Shown: positions 9,520 to 20,161, numbered from the stretch's first letter. The stretch is 64,000 nucleotides of DNA from Acinetobacter towneri DSM 14962 = CIP 107472 (GCF_000368785.1 NZ_KB849689.1:435393-499392); one strand, 5' to 3'. Program-made: numbers and translations. The notes: generated by a model from the letters alone, not told the origin.

Positions 9520-10194
9520 TTAATGTTGAAGATGTCGATAGCGAAAATAAATAATCCAATACACCAAACTCAAACTTAGGCTGAGTCCTGCAGGTACCAG
9601 AAAAGAATTCAGTTTAAATGTAGGATAAATGGCTGCAGCGAGTAATCCACCCACAAAGAAACCAATTAAAATCAGTAGGTGTAAAACAATACGTCTTTTT
9701 TCAACTTGTAAGCCCCGCACTCGATAACCGAGGGCTAAGCCTAAATCGGTCAATACCCCAGATAAATGTGTGGTGCGGATGATGGTGCCTTTATAGTAGC
9801 TGATCATGGCATTTTGTATGCCCATGGCAACTGACGCCCAAAGCAGGGCATAACGTGGGAAATAAGGCAATAATACCCAGCAGATTAAAATAAAAAAAGC
9901 CACCAAACTCATGGGAAAACCATAGCGACGCCCTAAGCGAAAATTGCTATTTCCTAAAATGACGCCGCTATAAAATGAGCCAATCACGTAGCACAAAATC
10001 ACCAGAAACAAGAAAATCATGGCTTCTGGTTTCCAGTCGATTAGCGCCATCGCCAAGATACTAACGTTACCAGTCATGTGCGAAACGGACTGGTGCAATA
10101 CGGTCACCAATCCGAGTACGTTAATAATTCCAGCATTGACGGCTAGAAAAAAAGCACCAAATTGCACCCAAAGGGGTAAAGTTTGAAAAGGCAT
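9520..10194 (-). CDS. DUF1275 (YoaK-family) membrane protein
   Basis: A 224-residue integral membrane protein with about six hydrophobic segments. Family marks are NAGIINVLGLV near the N-terminus, VSHMTGNVS and the GIQNAMISYY-(x5)-TTHLSGVLTDLG block, which is highly conserved in DUF1275. Its function is unknown; a transport role is usually supposed. It is upstream of, and probably co-transcribed with, the DUF2058 gene, and separated from sstT by 37 bases. Confidence 0.88.
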   Translation of the reverse strand: MPFQTLPLWVQFGAFFLAVNAGIINVLGLVTVLHQSVSHMTGNVSILAMALIDWKPEAMIFLFLVILCYVIGSFYSGVILGNSNFRLGRRYGFPMSLVAFFILICWVLLPYFPRYALLWASVAMGIQNAMISYYKGTIIRTTHLSGVLTDLGLALGYRVRGLQVEKRRIVLHLLILIGFFVGGLLAAAIYPTFKLNSFLVPAGLSLSLSLVYWIIYFRYRHLQH

Positions 10195-10231
10195 AATGAG
10201 TGATTGCGTAAGTTTCCTAACGCATTGTATC

Positions 10232-11428
10232 TTAACTCAAACCACGGTCAACCGCAGTAGTAAATAGCACATCGGTAGATGAGTTAAGCGCAGTTTCGGT
10301 TGAATCTTGCAATACGCTAATGACCATACCAATCGCAACAACTTGCATAGCAATATCTGAAGAAATACCAAATAAGCCACACGCTACAGGAATCAGCAGT
10401 AACGAGCCGCCCGCAACGCCTGAAGAACCACAGGCCGACACCGTTGCAACCACAGATAAAATCAGCATGGTGCTAAAATCGACAGAAATTCCTAAAGTAT
10501 TTACCGCAGCTAAGGTCAAAACGGTAATGGTGACCGATGCGCCTGCCATGTTAATTACTGCACCTAACGGAATTGCAACACTTGCGGTTGATTCCTGTAC
10601 GCCTAAACGCTTGGCTAAGTCTAAATTGACAGGGATATTGGCTGCAGAACTACGGGTAAAGAAAGCAGTAATGCCACTTTCGCGTAAGCATTGAAAAACT
10701 AAAGGATAAGGATTGCTGCGGGTCACAAATGCCACCATGATTGGGTTGATGACCAACGCGACAAAGAACATCGTACCTAACAAGACTGCCAATAATTGAG
10801 CATAACTGGCTAAGGTGCTCAAGCCTGCATCGGCAAATGTCACGGCAACCAAGCCAAAAATACCGAAAGGCGCAAAGTTAATCACCAAGCGAATAACGCG
10901 ATTGACTGCATTGGCTGCATCATTCAACAATGCTTTGGTGGACTCTGTAGCATGGCGGAAGGCAATCCCTAAAGCCACAGCCCAAGCCAAAATACCAATA
11001 AAGTTGGCTTCGGCAATGGCAACTACAGGGTTAGCAACAAAACTAAGTAAAAGATTTTTCAAAATTTCAGCAAGACTGCCCGGCGGGGTTAATTCTGACT
11101 GTGTTGCAACATCTAAAAATAATGTACTTGGGAAAAGCGTACTTGCAATAACTGCACTGAGCGCAGCCAAGAACATACCAATCGCATACATCAGCATAAT
11201 CGGTTTGATATAGGCATTGCTGCTTCCAATTTTAAAATTGGCAATCGATGCCATGACCAAAATAAAGACTAAAATTGGCGCAACAGACTTCAGGGCTTTA
11301 ATAAATATATCACCCAAAAGGCTTAAATAGGGCGCAGATTCTGGAAATAAAATTGCAACAGCCACACCGAGTACAATTGCAATCATAATTCGGGAGACTA
11401 AACTCAAACGCAAAAAAGCTGAAAACAT
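10232..11428 (-). CDS. sstT: sodium/serine-threonine symporter SstT
   Basis: A 398-residue inner-membrane carrier of the dicarboxylate/amino acid:cation symporter family that imports L-serine and L-threonine with sodium. The N-terminus ([17 protein letters not shown]), [17 protein letters not shown] (the serine-rich hairpin loop), [20 protein letters not shown] and [17 protein letters not shown] are characteristic of SstT. Length agrees with the family (~400). It could form a run of same-strand genes with the two downstream DUF genes, with short gaps. Confidence 0.92.
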   Translation of the reverse strand: MFSAFLRLSLVSRIMIAIVLGVAVAILFPESAPYLSLLGDIFIKALKSVAPILVFILVMASIANFKIGSSNAYIKPIMLMYAIGMFLAALSAVIASTLFPSTLFLDVATQSELTPPGSLAEILKNLLLSFVANPVVAIAEANFIGILAWAVALGIAFRHATESTKALLNDAANAVNRVIRLVINFAPFGIFGLVAVTFADAGLSTLASYAQLLAVLLGTMFFVALVINPIMVAFVTRSNPYPLVFQCLRESGITAFFTRSSAANIPVNLDLAKRLGVQESTASVAIPLGAVINMAGASVTITVLTLAAVNTLGISVDFSTMLILSVVATVSACGSSGVAGGSLLLIPVACGLFGISSDIAMQVVAIGMVISVLQDSTETALNSSTDVLFTTAVDRGLS

Positions 11429-11640
11429 ACGAAAACAAGGTTAAAGAAAAGCGGCTATTTTATACTGAAATATCCATGTGCTTAAAAATAATTTTTATAT
11501 AAAAATTAAGTCTATATTTTTAAAAGTGATATTTATTAAACTACTTAAATTTCAGCAAGATAAACGTACTCTTTGATCAAAAAGCATGTGTGTTGAGCAT
11601 CCAGTTTTAAAGATAAAATTAAAGATCAATTTCTTGATCT

Positions 11641-13365
11641 TTAAGTCAGTTCAGGCGCAAGCTCTTGCATGGCTAAATAATGTGAAAAAAAAACTTTTCC
11701 ATTTAAATGCTGCAAAAGTTTTGAGTGTTGTAATTTGTCCATTACCGGGCCTTTAATTTCAGAAAAATGCAGACAAATATTCAATTTTTTTAGTTCAAGA
11801 TTTAAATCTTCCAGCATTTCGAGTGCGCTTAAATCAATACTGCTAATACTCGAACAATTCACCACAACATGCTTTAACTGAGGGTTTTGACTGACTTGAT
11901 TAATAAAAAAGCCTTTTAAAGTATTGGCATTTAAAAAGGTTAGATTTTCGTCAATTCGCATGGAAAGTACGTGTGGCGCGGTACGCACTTGATGCCGCTG
12001 AATATTACGAAAATGTTGTGTGCCTTCAAGTAAACCAATTACCGCAATATGTGGTCGGCTAATACGCCACAACATTAGAATAAAGGTAGATACAATTCCA
12101 ATAATTAAACCTGTCGAAATATCAATCAATATGACGCCAAAGAACGTCACCCACATGGCTAGACCATCGGCTTTGGAATAACGCCAAGTTTCTTTAAAAG
12201 ACTGAAACTCGACTAGTTTCCAAATTGAAACAATAATGGTTGCAGCCAAAACAGCCAGAGGTAAATCTTGGAAAAATCCCGTGAAGTATAAACTGACAAT
12301 AACAATCATGATGGAGGTAAATACACCTGCCATTGGTGTTTTTGCACCTGCATCGGCATTGACCACGGTACGCGACAAACTGCCTGTGACGGGAAAAGAG
12401 GAGCTAACACCTGCGCCAAAATTGGCTAAACCGAGTGCAATCAGTTCCTGATTGCTATTTAAGTGACTACGTTGTTGTAAGGCGGTGGCTTGCGCAATAG
12501 ACAGAGATTCCACAAAACTGATCATGGCAATCATGGCTGCGCCAGGAAGGAGTTGTAGAACAAGTTGTGCATTCCATTCAGGGAATTGAATAGGCGGAAA
12601 TCCTGAAGGAATTTCTCCGACTGTTTTAATGCCGATTTGTTGCAAATGCAATGAATAAACCAAAGCAATTGAAACGATCACCAATACCAATGGCAAGGCT
12701 TTTAAGATAAAGCCGCTACCTCGAACACGCTCACGAATGGCATTACTGTTGATGATTTTAGGGGCATAAATTAGAAATAAAATGGCAGCAACACCCAAGA
12801 GCACGCTATAAAAATGGGTTTGTCCCATATATTTCCAAAAGCTGTATAAGAACTCAGGTAAGTTATTGGCTTTAAGGGGGATGTCTAACACAAATTTAAG
12901 CTGTCCAATCGCAATCATTAATGCAGAGGCAATAATGAAGCTTTTAATAACAGGATGGCTAATGAGTTGAATTAAAAAACCGAAGCGAAAAATCCCTAAA
13001 AGTAGCGAAATAATGCCGACCATCACAGCAAGTAAACAGGCTGCTTGAATATAAGCTGCCGAGCCGACTTCAAATAAAGGATTGAGCGTCGCAAAGGTCA
13101 TCATAGAAATAATGGCGACTGGGCCAATGGACAAGGTTGGGCTGCCACCAACCAAGGCGTACATGATCATGGGGATCACGCTCGCGTATAAACCCATGAC
13201 AGGAGGCAAACCTGCAAGCATGGCATAGGCCATTCCTTGAGGTACCAACATGGCAATGACAATAAACGCAGACAGCAGATCAGATTTCAATGTTTCTGCA
13301 TTGTATTTTCGCAGCCATTGCCAAGCAGGCAGTACACGAGCCAAACGTGAATTGAAATCTGACAT
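11641..13365 (-). CDS. SulP-family anion transporter with STAS domain
   Basis: A 574-residue inner-membrane carrier for sulfate or another inorganic anion such as bicarbonate. The membrane part (about residues 25-430) has the family start DLLSAFIVIAMLVPQGMAYAMLAGLPP (read in two parts) and the PVTGSLSRTVVNADAGAKTPMAG region. A C-terminal STAS domain (about 455-565) carries the NCSSISSIDLSALEML block. It lies 118 bases downstream of an ArsR/BigR-type regulator gene on the same strand, suggesting regulation by sulfur stress. The substrate cannot be decided by sequence alone. Confidence 0.9.
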   Translation of the reverse strand: MSDFNSRLARVLPAWQWLRKYNAETLKSDLLSAFIVIAMLVPQGMAYAMLAGLPPVMGLYASVIPMIMYALVGGSPTLSIGPVAIISMMTFATLNPLFEVGSAAYIQAACLLAVMVGIISLLLGIFRFGFLIQLISHPVIKSFIIASALMIAIGQLKFVLDIPLKANNLPEFLYSFWKYMGQTHFYSVLLGVAAILFLIYAPKIINSNAIRERVRGSGFILKALPLVLVIVSIALVYSLHLQQIGIKTVGEIPSGFPPIQFPEWNAQLVLQLLPGAAMIAMISFVESLSIAQATALQQRSHLNSNQELIALGLANFGAGVSSSFPVTGSLSRTVVNADAGAKTPMAGVFTSIMIVIVSLYFTGFFQDLPLAVLAATIIVSIWKLVEFQSFKETWRYSKADGLAMWVTFFGVILIDISTGLIIGIVSTFILMLWRISRPHIAVIGLLEGTQHFRNIQRHQVRTAPHVLSMRIDENLTFLNANTLKGFFINQVSQNPQLKHVVVNCSSISSIDLSALEMLEDLNLELKKLNICLHFSEIKGPVMDKLQHSKLLQHLNGKVFFSHYLAMQELAPELT

Positions 13366-13483
13366 ACTGAAATCTAAATCATAAATTTAGATATATTATG
13401 AACAAAAAATGCTAAGAAGTCTTTGAAATAGCAGGAGAGTATTCAAGTTTTATGGTGATGCCTGATAATACAGGCCTTATCAT

Positions 13484-13795
13484 TTAGACCTGCGGGCAAT
13501 AAAGTGCATAGAGGGTATTAAGTACCTGCACCATTTTTTCATCTTTAATTGAATAAAAAATTTGCTTGCCATCACGGCGGGTATTCACCACATCACTTTT
13601 ACGCAGCATCATTAATTGTTGCGATAAAGTAGGCTGATGAATTTGAGTTATTTCTTCAATTTGCGATACGTTTAATTCTTGTTGAGATAAATGACAAAGA
13701 ATTAAAAGACGGTCACTATTCGCCAAAGATTTTAAAATTCCAACAACGGTATCCGCAGATTCACGCATTGATGTGATTTCAAGACCATCGTTCAT
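13484..13795 (-). CDS. ArsR-family regulator, BigR/SqrR-like
   Basis: A 103-residue winged-helix repressor. The helix-turn-helix (about 45-70) reads IHQPTLSQQLMMLRKSDVV and the wing RRDGKQIFYSI, typical of ArsR. Two cysteines stand at positions 34 (LILCHLS) and 100 (LYCPQV), where BigR/SqrR/YgaV persulfide sensors have their disulfide-forming pair, and the metal-binding ELCVCD motif of arsenic/metal sensors is absent. It probably represses itself and perhaps the adjacent SulP gene until sulfane sulfur is present. An imperfect palindrome upstream may be its operator. Confidence 0.8.
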   Translation of the reverse strand: MNDGLEITSMRESADTVVGILKSLANSDRLLILCHLSQQELNVSQIEEITQIHQPTLSQQLMMLRKSDVVNTRRDGKQIFYSIKDEKMVQVLNTLYALYCPQV

Positions 13796-13822
13796 TGTTT
13801 TATTCTCTTAATTTACAGCTAA

Positions 13823-13838
13823 CCCAATATATATTAGG
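13823..13838. promoter_or_regulatory. palindrome upstream of the ArsR gene, candidate operator
   Basis: CCCAATATATATTAGG is a 16-bp inverted repeat with a single mismatched pair, about 28 bases upstream of the regulator's start. BigR-type operators are AT-rich palindromes in this position, so autoregulation is likely but inferred. Confidence 0.5.
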
Positions 13839-13986
13839 CGGGAGTGGAAGATAAATTATATAACATAAATCATTATTTATATATGAGAACAAGTATCATT
13901 TAAGAAAAGATATCAGCCAATCATAAATAATGGGCTGATATTCTAATCAAAAAGTTGATAAAAAAGTGGCTGAGTTACAATAAAAC

Positions 13987-16491
13987 CTATTTTTTCACCT
14001 GTTCAAAACTTTTTAATTCTTTCTCACTAAATTCACTCGATGCAGCTAATAACTCGTGAATTTCTGGGTTATACCAAGCAAAGTATTCAGACATTTTGGC
14101 ACTAAAAGTATCATCTAGGCTTATCTGCGCAGCATTGTGTTGCAACAAGGCTTGCTGATCTAAACTGCTGATAAAACTTTTTAAGGTGGCACTATCAAAA
14201 TAATATGCAGACTTAAATTGTGCAGAATCTGCAGCGCGTTGTAATACGGTTTTGGTCATTTTTTCCAAAACTTTCAGATTTAAAGGGATGTGTGCGCTAT
14301 AACGCTGCAAAAGCCCTTGAATCAATACGAAATTATTTAAACTTGGTTTTGCCAGTTCAGCTAAGGCATAGAGTTCATGCTGTGTAGCTGGGTTCGGCTG
14401 TAATTGCAGATTTGCTTCTGTAACCCAATTTTGCTGAATAAAGTACGCCACAATTTTTTCGATTTCTTGAGAAAGTTCTTGCGCCGTCCATGCCAAGAAA
14501 AACTCTTGCTTCAAATATGGATAAATCGCCTGCAGTTTTTGCATTAAATCTGCGCATGATAATGCTAAATTTTGTTCATTAAACTGCTGCACAATTAATG
14601 CTACACACGCAGGCAAAATAAAGCAGTGCAAAATATTATTGCTAAAATAGCTCAATAAGATTTTTTGGCTTTCTGCGACTCGAATCTGTTCTACACCATC
14701 TTGGTTATAACGCTCAACTTGTTTAAGTTTTAGCGCATATTCAATAATTTCTTGTGGATTTAAACCCGTAATAATCATACGTGGGTCGTAGCACAATTGT
14801 TTGAGCAAACGTCGATATTGTTCAATTCGGGTGAGTAGTTCATCTTGCGTCAATGCGTGCTGATCGGCATTTAATAAAATCAGAGAGATGAGGGCGATTG
14901 GGTTAATCACCACAGCTTTATTGATATTTTCCAAAATTGCATGCGCAGTATGATCTACCGTGTGAATCACAGAGGTCGGTAGTTCATCATTTATGTTCAG
15001 TTTTACATCGCGTGCTTGGTTGGCAGTTAAAACATCATCTAAAAATACAGGTTCGCCAAAGTTGACATAGACCTGACCAAAGACTTTTTCAATTTTACGG
15101 GCAGAATTTAAAATACCCCATAAAGATTCGGCTTCTTTCGGTTTACCGTTTAATTCATTTAAATAGGATGTGCCTTCAATCAGTTTTTCATAACCAAAAT
15201 ATGTCGGAATAAATGCAATTGGTTTGGTTGCTCCGCGTAAATGGCTTTGAATGGTCATCGACAACATGCCTTTTTTCGGCGGTAACAATAAACCTGTACG
15301 TGAGCGTCCACCTTCAATGAAGTATTCGAGTGGGGTGTTGCGTGACAATAAACTGTGTAAATATTCTTTAAATACCGAGGTGTATAATTCATTGCCGCTG
15401 AAAGTACGGCGAATAAAATACGCACCTGCACCACGCATTAATTGACCCACAATTGGTAAATTTAAATTAATACCTGCTGCAATATGCGGCACCATCAAGC
15501 CACGATTAAAAATCACATAAGACAGCAACAAATAGTCGATGTGGCTACGATGACAAGGGGTATAGACGATTTCATAGTCTTTGGCGAGTTCGCGTACCGT
15601 GTCAAAGTGATGCACTTCAATGCCATCATAGAGCTGTGTCCAAAGCTTGGTCAGTGCCAGTTCAGCAAAACGCAAAGTCGAATAAGAAAAGTCCGATACA
15701 ATTTCAGTTAAATAGCTTTTAGCACGGTTTTCTGCTTCAAACATACTGACTTTTTGTTCGATACTTTCTTTACGAATAGCTTGTTGTACTGCTTCACTTT
15801 TCATCAACGCATGAATCAAATTACGGCGGTCAGATAAGTCTGGGCCTAAAATCGCTTCTTTGTGTTGATTAAAATTGTGTTCCAGATGTTGCTCAATAAA
15901 GTGCGCAGGCGATAAGTGTGGTTGTTGTTGTGTGGCTTGTTCAATAAGCTGACGTAAGGAAATTGCTTTATGAAACTCGATGTAGTTATCACGTGAATAG
16001 AGCGAAATATTAATGGTTTGTTTAAGCTTGTTTGGCGTAGACCATGCATCGGCAAATAATGCTTTAAACCAAGAGTCTTCGTATTCGGGTGAACGTCCCC
16101 AAAGTACAGTTACGGGAACTAACAACACATCATGTTCAGGATGTTGCTCTAAGGTTTCAATGAGTCGAATCAATTTAGCAGAGTAGTGATAAGCACTGTG
16201 CTGTGGGTTTTTCTCACGCAAGACCAAAATGGAATCGTCTTCCTGATGCTCGGCAATGTTTAAAGGCGCATACACAGAAGGTAAACCACGAGATTGCGTC
16301 TGCTGATCAATCAATACGGTATTGCTGAGAGAGGCATCTTGTAGCACATAACAAAATTGTGTTTTTTCAGAGCTTTGTGCAACACGATGTTCTAATTCTG
16401 CAGTCGTGCCTAATACTTGTGGCGTCACAATCTTATCTAAGATTTTTTTAGTGAAATTACGATAAAGCTGACTGTAACGTTTATTAGACAT
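13987..16491 (-). CDS. plsB: glycerol-3-phosphate acyltransferase PlsB
   Basis: An 834-residue inner-membrane enzyme that transfers a fatty acyl group from acyl-CoA or acyl-ACP to sn-glycerol 3-phosphate, the first step of phospholipid synthesis. The acyltransferase motifs are intact: HRSHID (His314, Asp319), then GAYFIRRTF, then EGGRSRTG at about 393-400, and PIAFIPTYFGYEK. Length agrees with the proteobacterial family (about 800-840). The start at 16491 is an ATG that gives the usual N-terminal basic segment. It is transcribed alone, divergent from cysK. Confidence 0.95.
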   Translation of the reverse strand: MSNKRYSQLYRNFTKKILDKIVTPQVLGTTAELEHRVAQSSEKTQFCYVLQDASLSNTVLIDQQTQSRGLPSVYAPLNIAEHQEDDSILVLREKNPQHSAYHYSAKLIRLIETLEQHPEHDVLLVPVTVLWGRSPEYEDSWFKALFADAWSTPNKLKQTINISLYSRDNYIEFHKAISLRQLIEQATQQQPHLSPAHFIEQHLEHNFNQHKEAILGPDLSDRRNLIHALMKSEAVQQAIRKESIEQKVSMFEAENRAKSYLTEIVSDFSYSTLRFAELALTKLWTQLYDGIEVHHFDTVRELAKDYEIVYTPCHRSHIDYLLLSYVIFNRGLMVPHIAAGINLNLPIVGQLMRGAGAYFIRRTFSGNELYTSVFKEYLHSLLSRNTPLEYFIEGGRSRTGLLLPPKKGMLSMTIQSHLRGATKPIAFIPTYFGYEKLIEGTSYLNELNGKPKEAESLWGILNSARKIEKVFGQVYVNFGEPVFLDDVLTANQARDVKLNINDELPTSVIHTVDHTAHAILENINKAVVINPIALISLILLNADQHALTQDELLTRIEQYRRLLKQLCYDPRMIITGLNPQEIIEYALKLKQVERYNQDGVEQIRVAESQKILLSYFSNNILHCFILPACVALIVQQFNEQNLALSCADLMQKLQAIYPYLKQEFFLAWTAQELSQEIEKIVAYFIQQNWVTEANLQLQPNPATQHELYALAELAKPSLNNFVLIQGLLQRYSAHIPLNLKVLEKMTKTVLQRAADSAQFKSAYYFDSATLKSFISSLDQQALLQHNAAQISLDDTFSAKMSEYFAWYNPEIHELLAASSEFSEKELKSFEQVKK

Positions 16492-16733
16492 TGCATTCCC
16501 TACATTTTGTTATGTGTTGCTATTGTCAAAAAATAAATAGCGAATTTCAAACCCAAGTGCCGAGAAAATCGACAATTAAACTGAGGTCGTCATCTCTTTA
16601 TTCTAATTCGCATTTTGTTGAAAGCTAATCATATTTTTGTATAAAACAATTTTCGTGAAACATCGGCAAAAATTTTATAAAAAGGTATGATAATTTAAAT
16701 TTTGTTTATATAGATATAACTTAGGGAATAATC

Positions 16734-17732
16734 ATGACCACAGATGCAGCTTTTTCAACACCAGCAAATTTAGGGATTGCCGTATATAGCAATAATGCAG
16801 AAGCGATTGGTAACACGCCATTGGTACGCATTAACCGTTTAATTTCTGGCGATGCAACGGTTTTAGCCAAAGTGGAAAGCCGTAACCCTGCATTTTCTGT
16901 GAAATGCCGTATTGGTGCTGCTTTAATTGCCGATGCTGAAAAACGTGGCGTGTTAAAAGCAGGTATGCATATTGTAGAACCGACCAGCGGTAATACAGGA
17001 ATCGCTTTGGCATTTGTAGCTGCAGCAAAAGGTTATGAGATTACACTAACGATGCCTGCAAGCATGAGTATTGAGCGCCGTAAGGTGTTGAAAGCGTTGG
17101 GTGCAAATTTGGTGCTGACTGAGCCTGCAAAAGGTATGAAAGGCGCGGTGGATGAAGCAGAGCGTTTGGCAACCGAACATCCTGAAACTTATTATTTGCC
17201 GCAGCAGTTTAATAACCCTGCCAATCCGCAAATTCATGAAGAAACCACAGGCCCAGAAATTTGGGCAGCAACAGGCGGCAAGGTCGATATTCTTGTTGCA
17301 GGTGTAGGTACAGGCGGTACGATTTCTGGTATTTCGCGTTATTTCAAAAAGGTAAAAGGTCAGGCATTGCATACTGTTGCAGTCGAGCCTGCTGAATCTC
17401 CAATTATCGCTCAGGCCAAGCGTGGTGAAGCCATTACGCCTGCACCACATAAAATTCAGGGGATTGGCGCTAACTTTATTCCAAAAAACCTAGATTTAGA
17501 TTTGGTGGATGAAGTGATTGCGATTGAAAGTGCTGAAGCAATTGACTGGGCGCGTAAAACAGCAACCCAAGAAGGTATTTTAGTCGGTATTTCAAGTGGT
17601 GCAGCAATGGCTGCTGCTGCAAAATTGGCGGCACGTCCTGAAAATGCAGGTAAAAATATTGTGGTGATTTTACCTGACAGTGGTGAGCGTTATTTATCTT
17701 CAGTATTATTTGAAGATATTAGTGCAGAATGA
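16734..17732 (+). CDS. cysK: cysteine synthase A (O-acetylserine sulfhydrylase)
   Basis: A 332-residue PLP enzyme that makes L-cysteine from O-acetyl-L-serine and sulfide. The PLP lysine is Lys57 in [10 protein letters not shown]; the phosphate loop [10 protein letters not shown], the substrate loop [10 protein letters not shown] and the C-terminal GISSGAA are all present. AGGGAA lies at ribosome-binding distance from the ATG. A strong terminator at 17761 closes the transcript. It is not linked to a serine acetyltransferase gene here. Confidence 0.95.
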   Translation: MTTDAAFSTPANLGIAVYSNNAEAIGNTPLVRINRLISGDATVLAKVESRNPAFSVKCRIGAALIADAEKRGVLKAGMHIVEPTSGNTGIALAFVAAAKGYEITLTMPASMSIERRKVLKALGANLVLTEPAKGMKGAVDEAERLATEHPETYYLPQQFNNPANPQIHEETTGPEIWAATGGKVDILVAGVGTGGTISGISRYFKKVKGQALHTVAVEPAESPIIAQAKRGEAITPAPHKIQGIGANFIPKNLDLDLVDEVIAIESAEAIDWARKTATQEGILVGISSGAAMAAAAKLAARPENAGKNIVVILPDSGERYLSSVLFEDISAE

Positions 17733-17760
17733 TGTGTCTTTAGACAGTCAAAAGAATTTG

Positions 17761-17795
17761 AAAAATCCCAAAGTTTGAACTTTGGGATTTTTTAT
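17761..17795 (+). terminator. cysK terminator
   Basis: The inverted repeat AAAAATCCCAAAGTT / AACTTTGGGATTTTTT has a two-base loop and ends in a T-run, 28 bases after the cysK stop. Confidence 0.92.
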
Positions 17796-17912
17796 TTAGA
17801 GAATAAATTTATGAGGTGAGTTAATACGTTCTGAAAAGCAAATTTCTTTCTACTTAGACGCTAATATTTAGCGGGATCAGCAATGAATCCAACGAAGCTA
17901 ACTATGTAAAAA

Positions 17913-18524
17913 TCAAACAATCGCAGATACTTTATCTGGCGTCATCAGTGCTTGATTAATATATAGCTTGATTAAGCGTTCACGTGACCCAATAGCTTTT
18001 TGATAATGGGTAGAATTGAGTAATAACGACGCACCATAAGTTACTGTCCAAATATAAGACAGATAATCACGGATCGACATCGCGCTGTTAAAGGACTCTA
18101 AATAGGCTTGGGTGATGTCCTTAATTTCTAAAATACGCTGCTCACGAATATCGTATAACTGTTCAAACAATTCATTTAGTTTACGTTCATTATTGGTTAA
18201 GCGTTCTTCAATCGAGTGCAGCAAAATCGTACGGTTGGAATTAAGCATGTTATACAGCATGTACTGCGAAACATAAGTTTGAAAGTTATGGTGATACTGT
18301 TTGGAAATATCCAATAAACGCTGTTCATTTAAAATAATTAACTCTAAATAGAGCTGATTTTTACTTTTGAAATATTTATAAATTGTGCCTTTGGCAATAT
18401 CTAACTCTGCAGCCAACTCACTTAATGTAATATCATTATGATTTTCCAGTAATAAAACCTCAGCCATTGCCAAAATTTTCTCTTTACGACGTCGGAAATT
18501 TTCTTGGCGTAGAGTCGTCATCAA
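17913..18524 (-). CDS. TetR/AcrR-family regulator
   Basis: A 203-residue dimeric repressor. The N-terminal helix-turn-helix (about residues 15-60) shows the family pattern ITLSELAAELDIAKGTIYKYFKSK. The ligand domain is not recognisable, though the length is usual. It is divergent from a thiolase gene across a 435-base gap, so fatty-acid or acyl-CoA degradation control is a reasonable guess. The start may be the second Met (18521). Confidence 0.88.
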   Translation of the reverse strand: MMTTLRQENFRRRKEKILAMAEVLLLENHNDITLSELAAELDIAKGTIYKYFKSKNQLYLELIILNEQRLLDISKQYHHNFQTYVSQYMLYNMLNSNRTILLHSIEERLTNNERKLNELFEQLYDIREQRILEIKDITQAYLESFNSAMSIRDYLSYIWTVTYGASLLLNSTHYQKAIGSRERLIKLYINQALMTPDKVSAIV

Positions 18525-18959
18525 TCAATATTCCAATTACAACCAATTAAGCATGTTGGAGTCTAGTGCAGTTTGAGCAACTTGAAAATAGCACCAAGGT
18601 CTTGAAAAGGTAAGTTTTAACGTATGTTCATCAGTGAACCAATGAATTTAAAAAATATCATGTGAAAAATAGCACAATCCATAAGCCAAATCGGTTGTCA
18701 ATAAAACTGAACCAAACAGGTCATTTTAGTGAAATAAAATTGGATTTCTAAAACTTTTATTCTATTTTTCATAAGCAAGGCCTAAAAGTCTAAGATCAAT
18801 CAAGCATAGCAATTCAGCACTTTGCGAGATTGCAATGCTCATCTTTTGATTTACATTTAACGTGAATTACTTGCTAACTCACAGGGATGTTATTTGTAAT
18901 TTTAAAAAGCATGGCTTTTACGGTAATCACTTTAAAAAGACGGTAATAAGGGACTAAAA
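18525..18959. promoter_or_regulatory. 435-base divergent regulatory region (TetR / thiolase)
   Basis: No gene is present. The region should contain both promoters. Near the thiolase start, an exact 8-base direct repeat ACGGTAAT occurs at 18920-18927 and 18940-18947, 20 bases (two helical turns) apart, each preceded by TTTAAAAAG or a close variant. Which protein binds is unknown. Confidence 0.5.
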
Positions 18960-20129
18960 ATGATTGTAATTGTAGATGCTGTACGTACCGCAATGGGCGG
19001 CTTTCAAGGTTCACTGGCAAGTTGTATAGCACCCGATTTAGGCGCGGTTGCAATTCAACACGCAGTTGCACGTGCAGGTTTAAGTGGGACTGACATTGAT
19101 GAAGTAATTTTTGGTTGTGTATTGCCTGCAGGTTTGAAGCAAGGCCCTGCACGTCAGGCGATGCGTCAAGCGGGTTTACCCGATAGTACAGGTGCAACCA
19201 CCATCAATAAAATTTGTGGCTCTGGCATGAAAGCTGTTATGCAGGCAGCCGATGCTATTCAGGCAGGTTCAGCGCAGATTGTGGTCGCTGGCGGTATGGA
19301 ATCTATGTCGAATGCGCCGTATTTGCTAGATAAAGCACGTGCAGGTTTCCGTATGGGACACGGCAAAGTCACAGACCACATGTTTCAGGAGGGTTTAGAA
19401 GATGCTGAAACAGGCTTGTCGATGGGCGTGCTGGCGCAAGACATGGCAGACAAGAAAAACTATACCCGTGAGCAGCAGGATGAATACGCAATTCGCTCTT
19501 TAAACCGCGCGGTAGAAGCCATTCAAAACGGTTATTTTAAAAATGAAATCGTGCCTGTCACTGTTCATTCACGTAAAGGTGATGTGATTGTCGATCAGGA
19601 TGAACAACCGTTAAATGCCAAAGTCGATAAAATTAGCAGTTTGCGTCCCGCATTTAAAAAAGATGGCACGATTACAGCCGCCAATGCCAGCTCTATTTCA
19701 GATGGCGCATCTGCTCTGGTGATTACATCAGATGTGGTTGCGGCAGAGCGTGGCTTAAAACCGCTTGCAAAAGTTGTGGCATACGCGACACATTCACAAC
19801 ATCCTTCTGAGTTTACTCTTGCTCCTGTAGGGGCGATTCAAAAAGTGCTAGATAAAGCAGGGTGGTCGGTTGCCGATGTAGATTTGTGGGAAATTAATGA
19901 AGCCTTTGCCATGGTAACCATGCTTGCGATAGATGCTTTTGATTTAGACCCTGCCAAAGTGAATATTCAGGGTGGTGCATGTGCTTTGGGGCATCCTCTA
20001 GGTTCTTCAGGTTCACGTATTATTGTGACGCTCATTCATGCATTGCAACGTATAGGCGCGAAAAAAGGCGTGGCATCTTTATGTATTGGCGGTGGTGAAG
20101 CCACAGCGATTGCGGTGGAGTTAGTTTAA
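18960..20129 (+). CDS. acetyl-CoA C-acyltransferase (thiolase)
   Basis: A 389-residue thiolase that cleaves 3-ketoacyl-CoA or condenses two acetyl-CoA. The nucleophile is Cys86 in NKICGSGMKAVM, with NEAFA and the C-terminal GGACALGHPLGSSG holding the general-base Cys and His. It resembles degradative/biosynthetic acetoacetyl-CoA thiolases more than PcaF/CatF, a second thiolase encoded close by at 21085-22290. AAGGGA precedes the ATG. It is likely controlled by the divergent TetR and has its own terminator. Confidence 0.88.
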   Translation: MIVIVDAVRTAMGGFQGSLASCIAPDLGAVAIQHAVARAGLSGTDIDEVIFGCVLPAGLKQGPARQAMRQAGLPDSTGATTINKICGSGMKAVMQAADAIQAGSAQIVVAGGMESMSNAPYLLDKARAGFRMGHGKVTDHMFQEGLEDAETGLSMGVLAQDMADKKNYTREQQDEYAIRSLNRAVEAIQNGYFKNEIVPVTVHSRKGDVIVDQDEQPLNAKVDKISSLRPAFKKDGTITAANASSISDGASALVITSDVVAAERGLKPLAKVVAYATHSQHPSEFTLAPVGAIQKVLDKAGWSVADVDLWEINEAFAMVTMLAIDAFDLDPAKVNIQGGACALGHPLGSSGSRIIVTLIHALQRIGAKKGVASLCIGGGEATAIAVELV

Positions 20130-20161
20130 GTCCAGCTCGTCTAACTGCAGATTCATCTATA

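Noticed and set aside
10320..10694. 124-codon plus-strand ORF opposite sstT
   Set aside because: It lies wholly inside a clearly conserved gene on the other strand, has no recognisable domain and no ribosome site.
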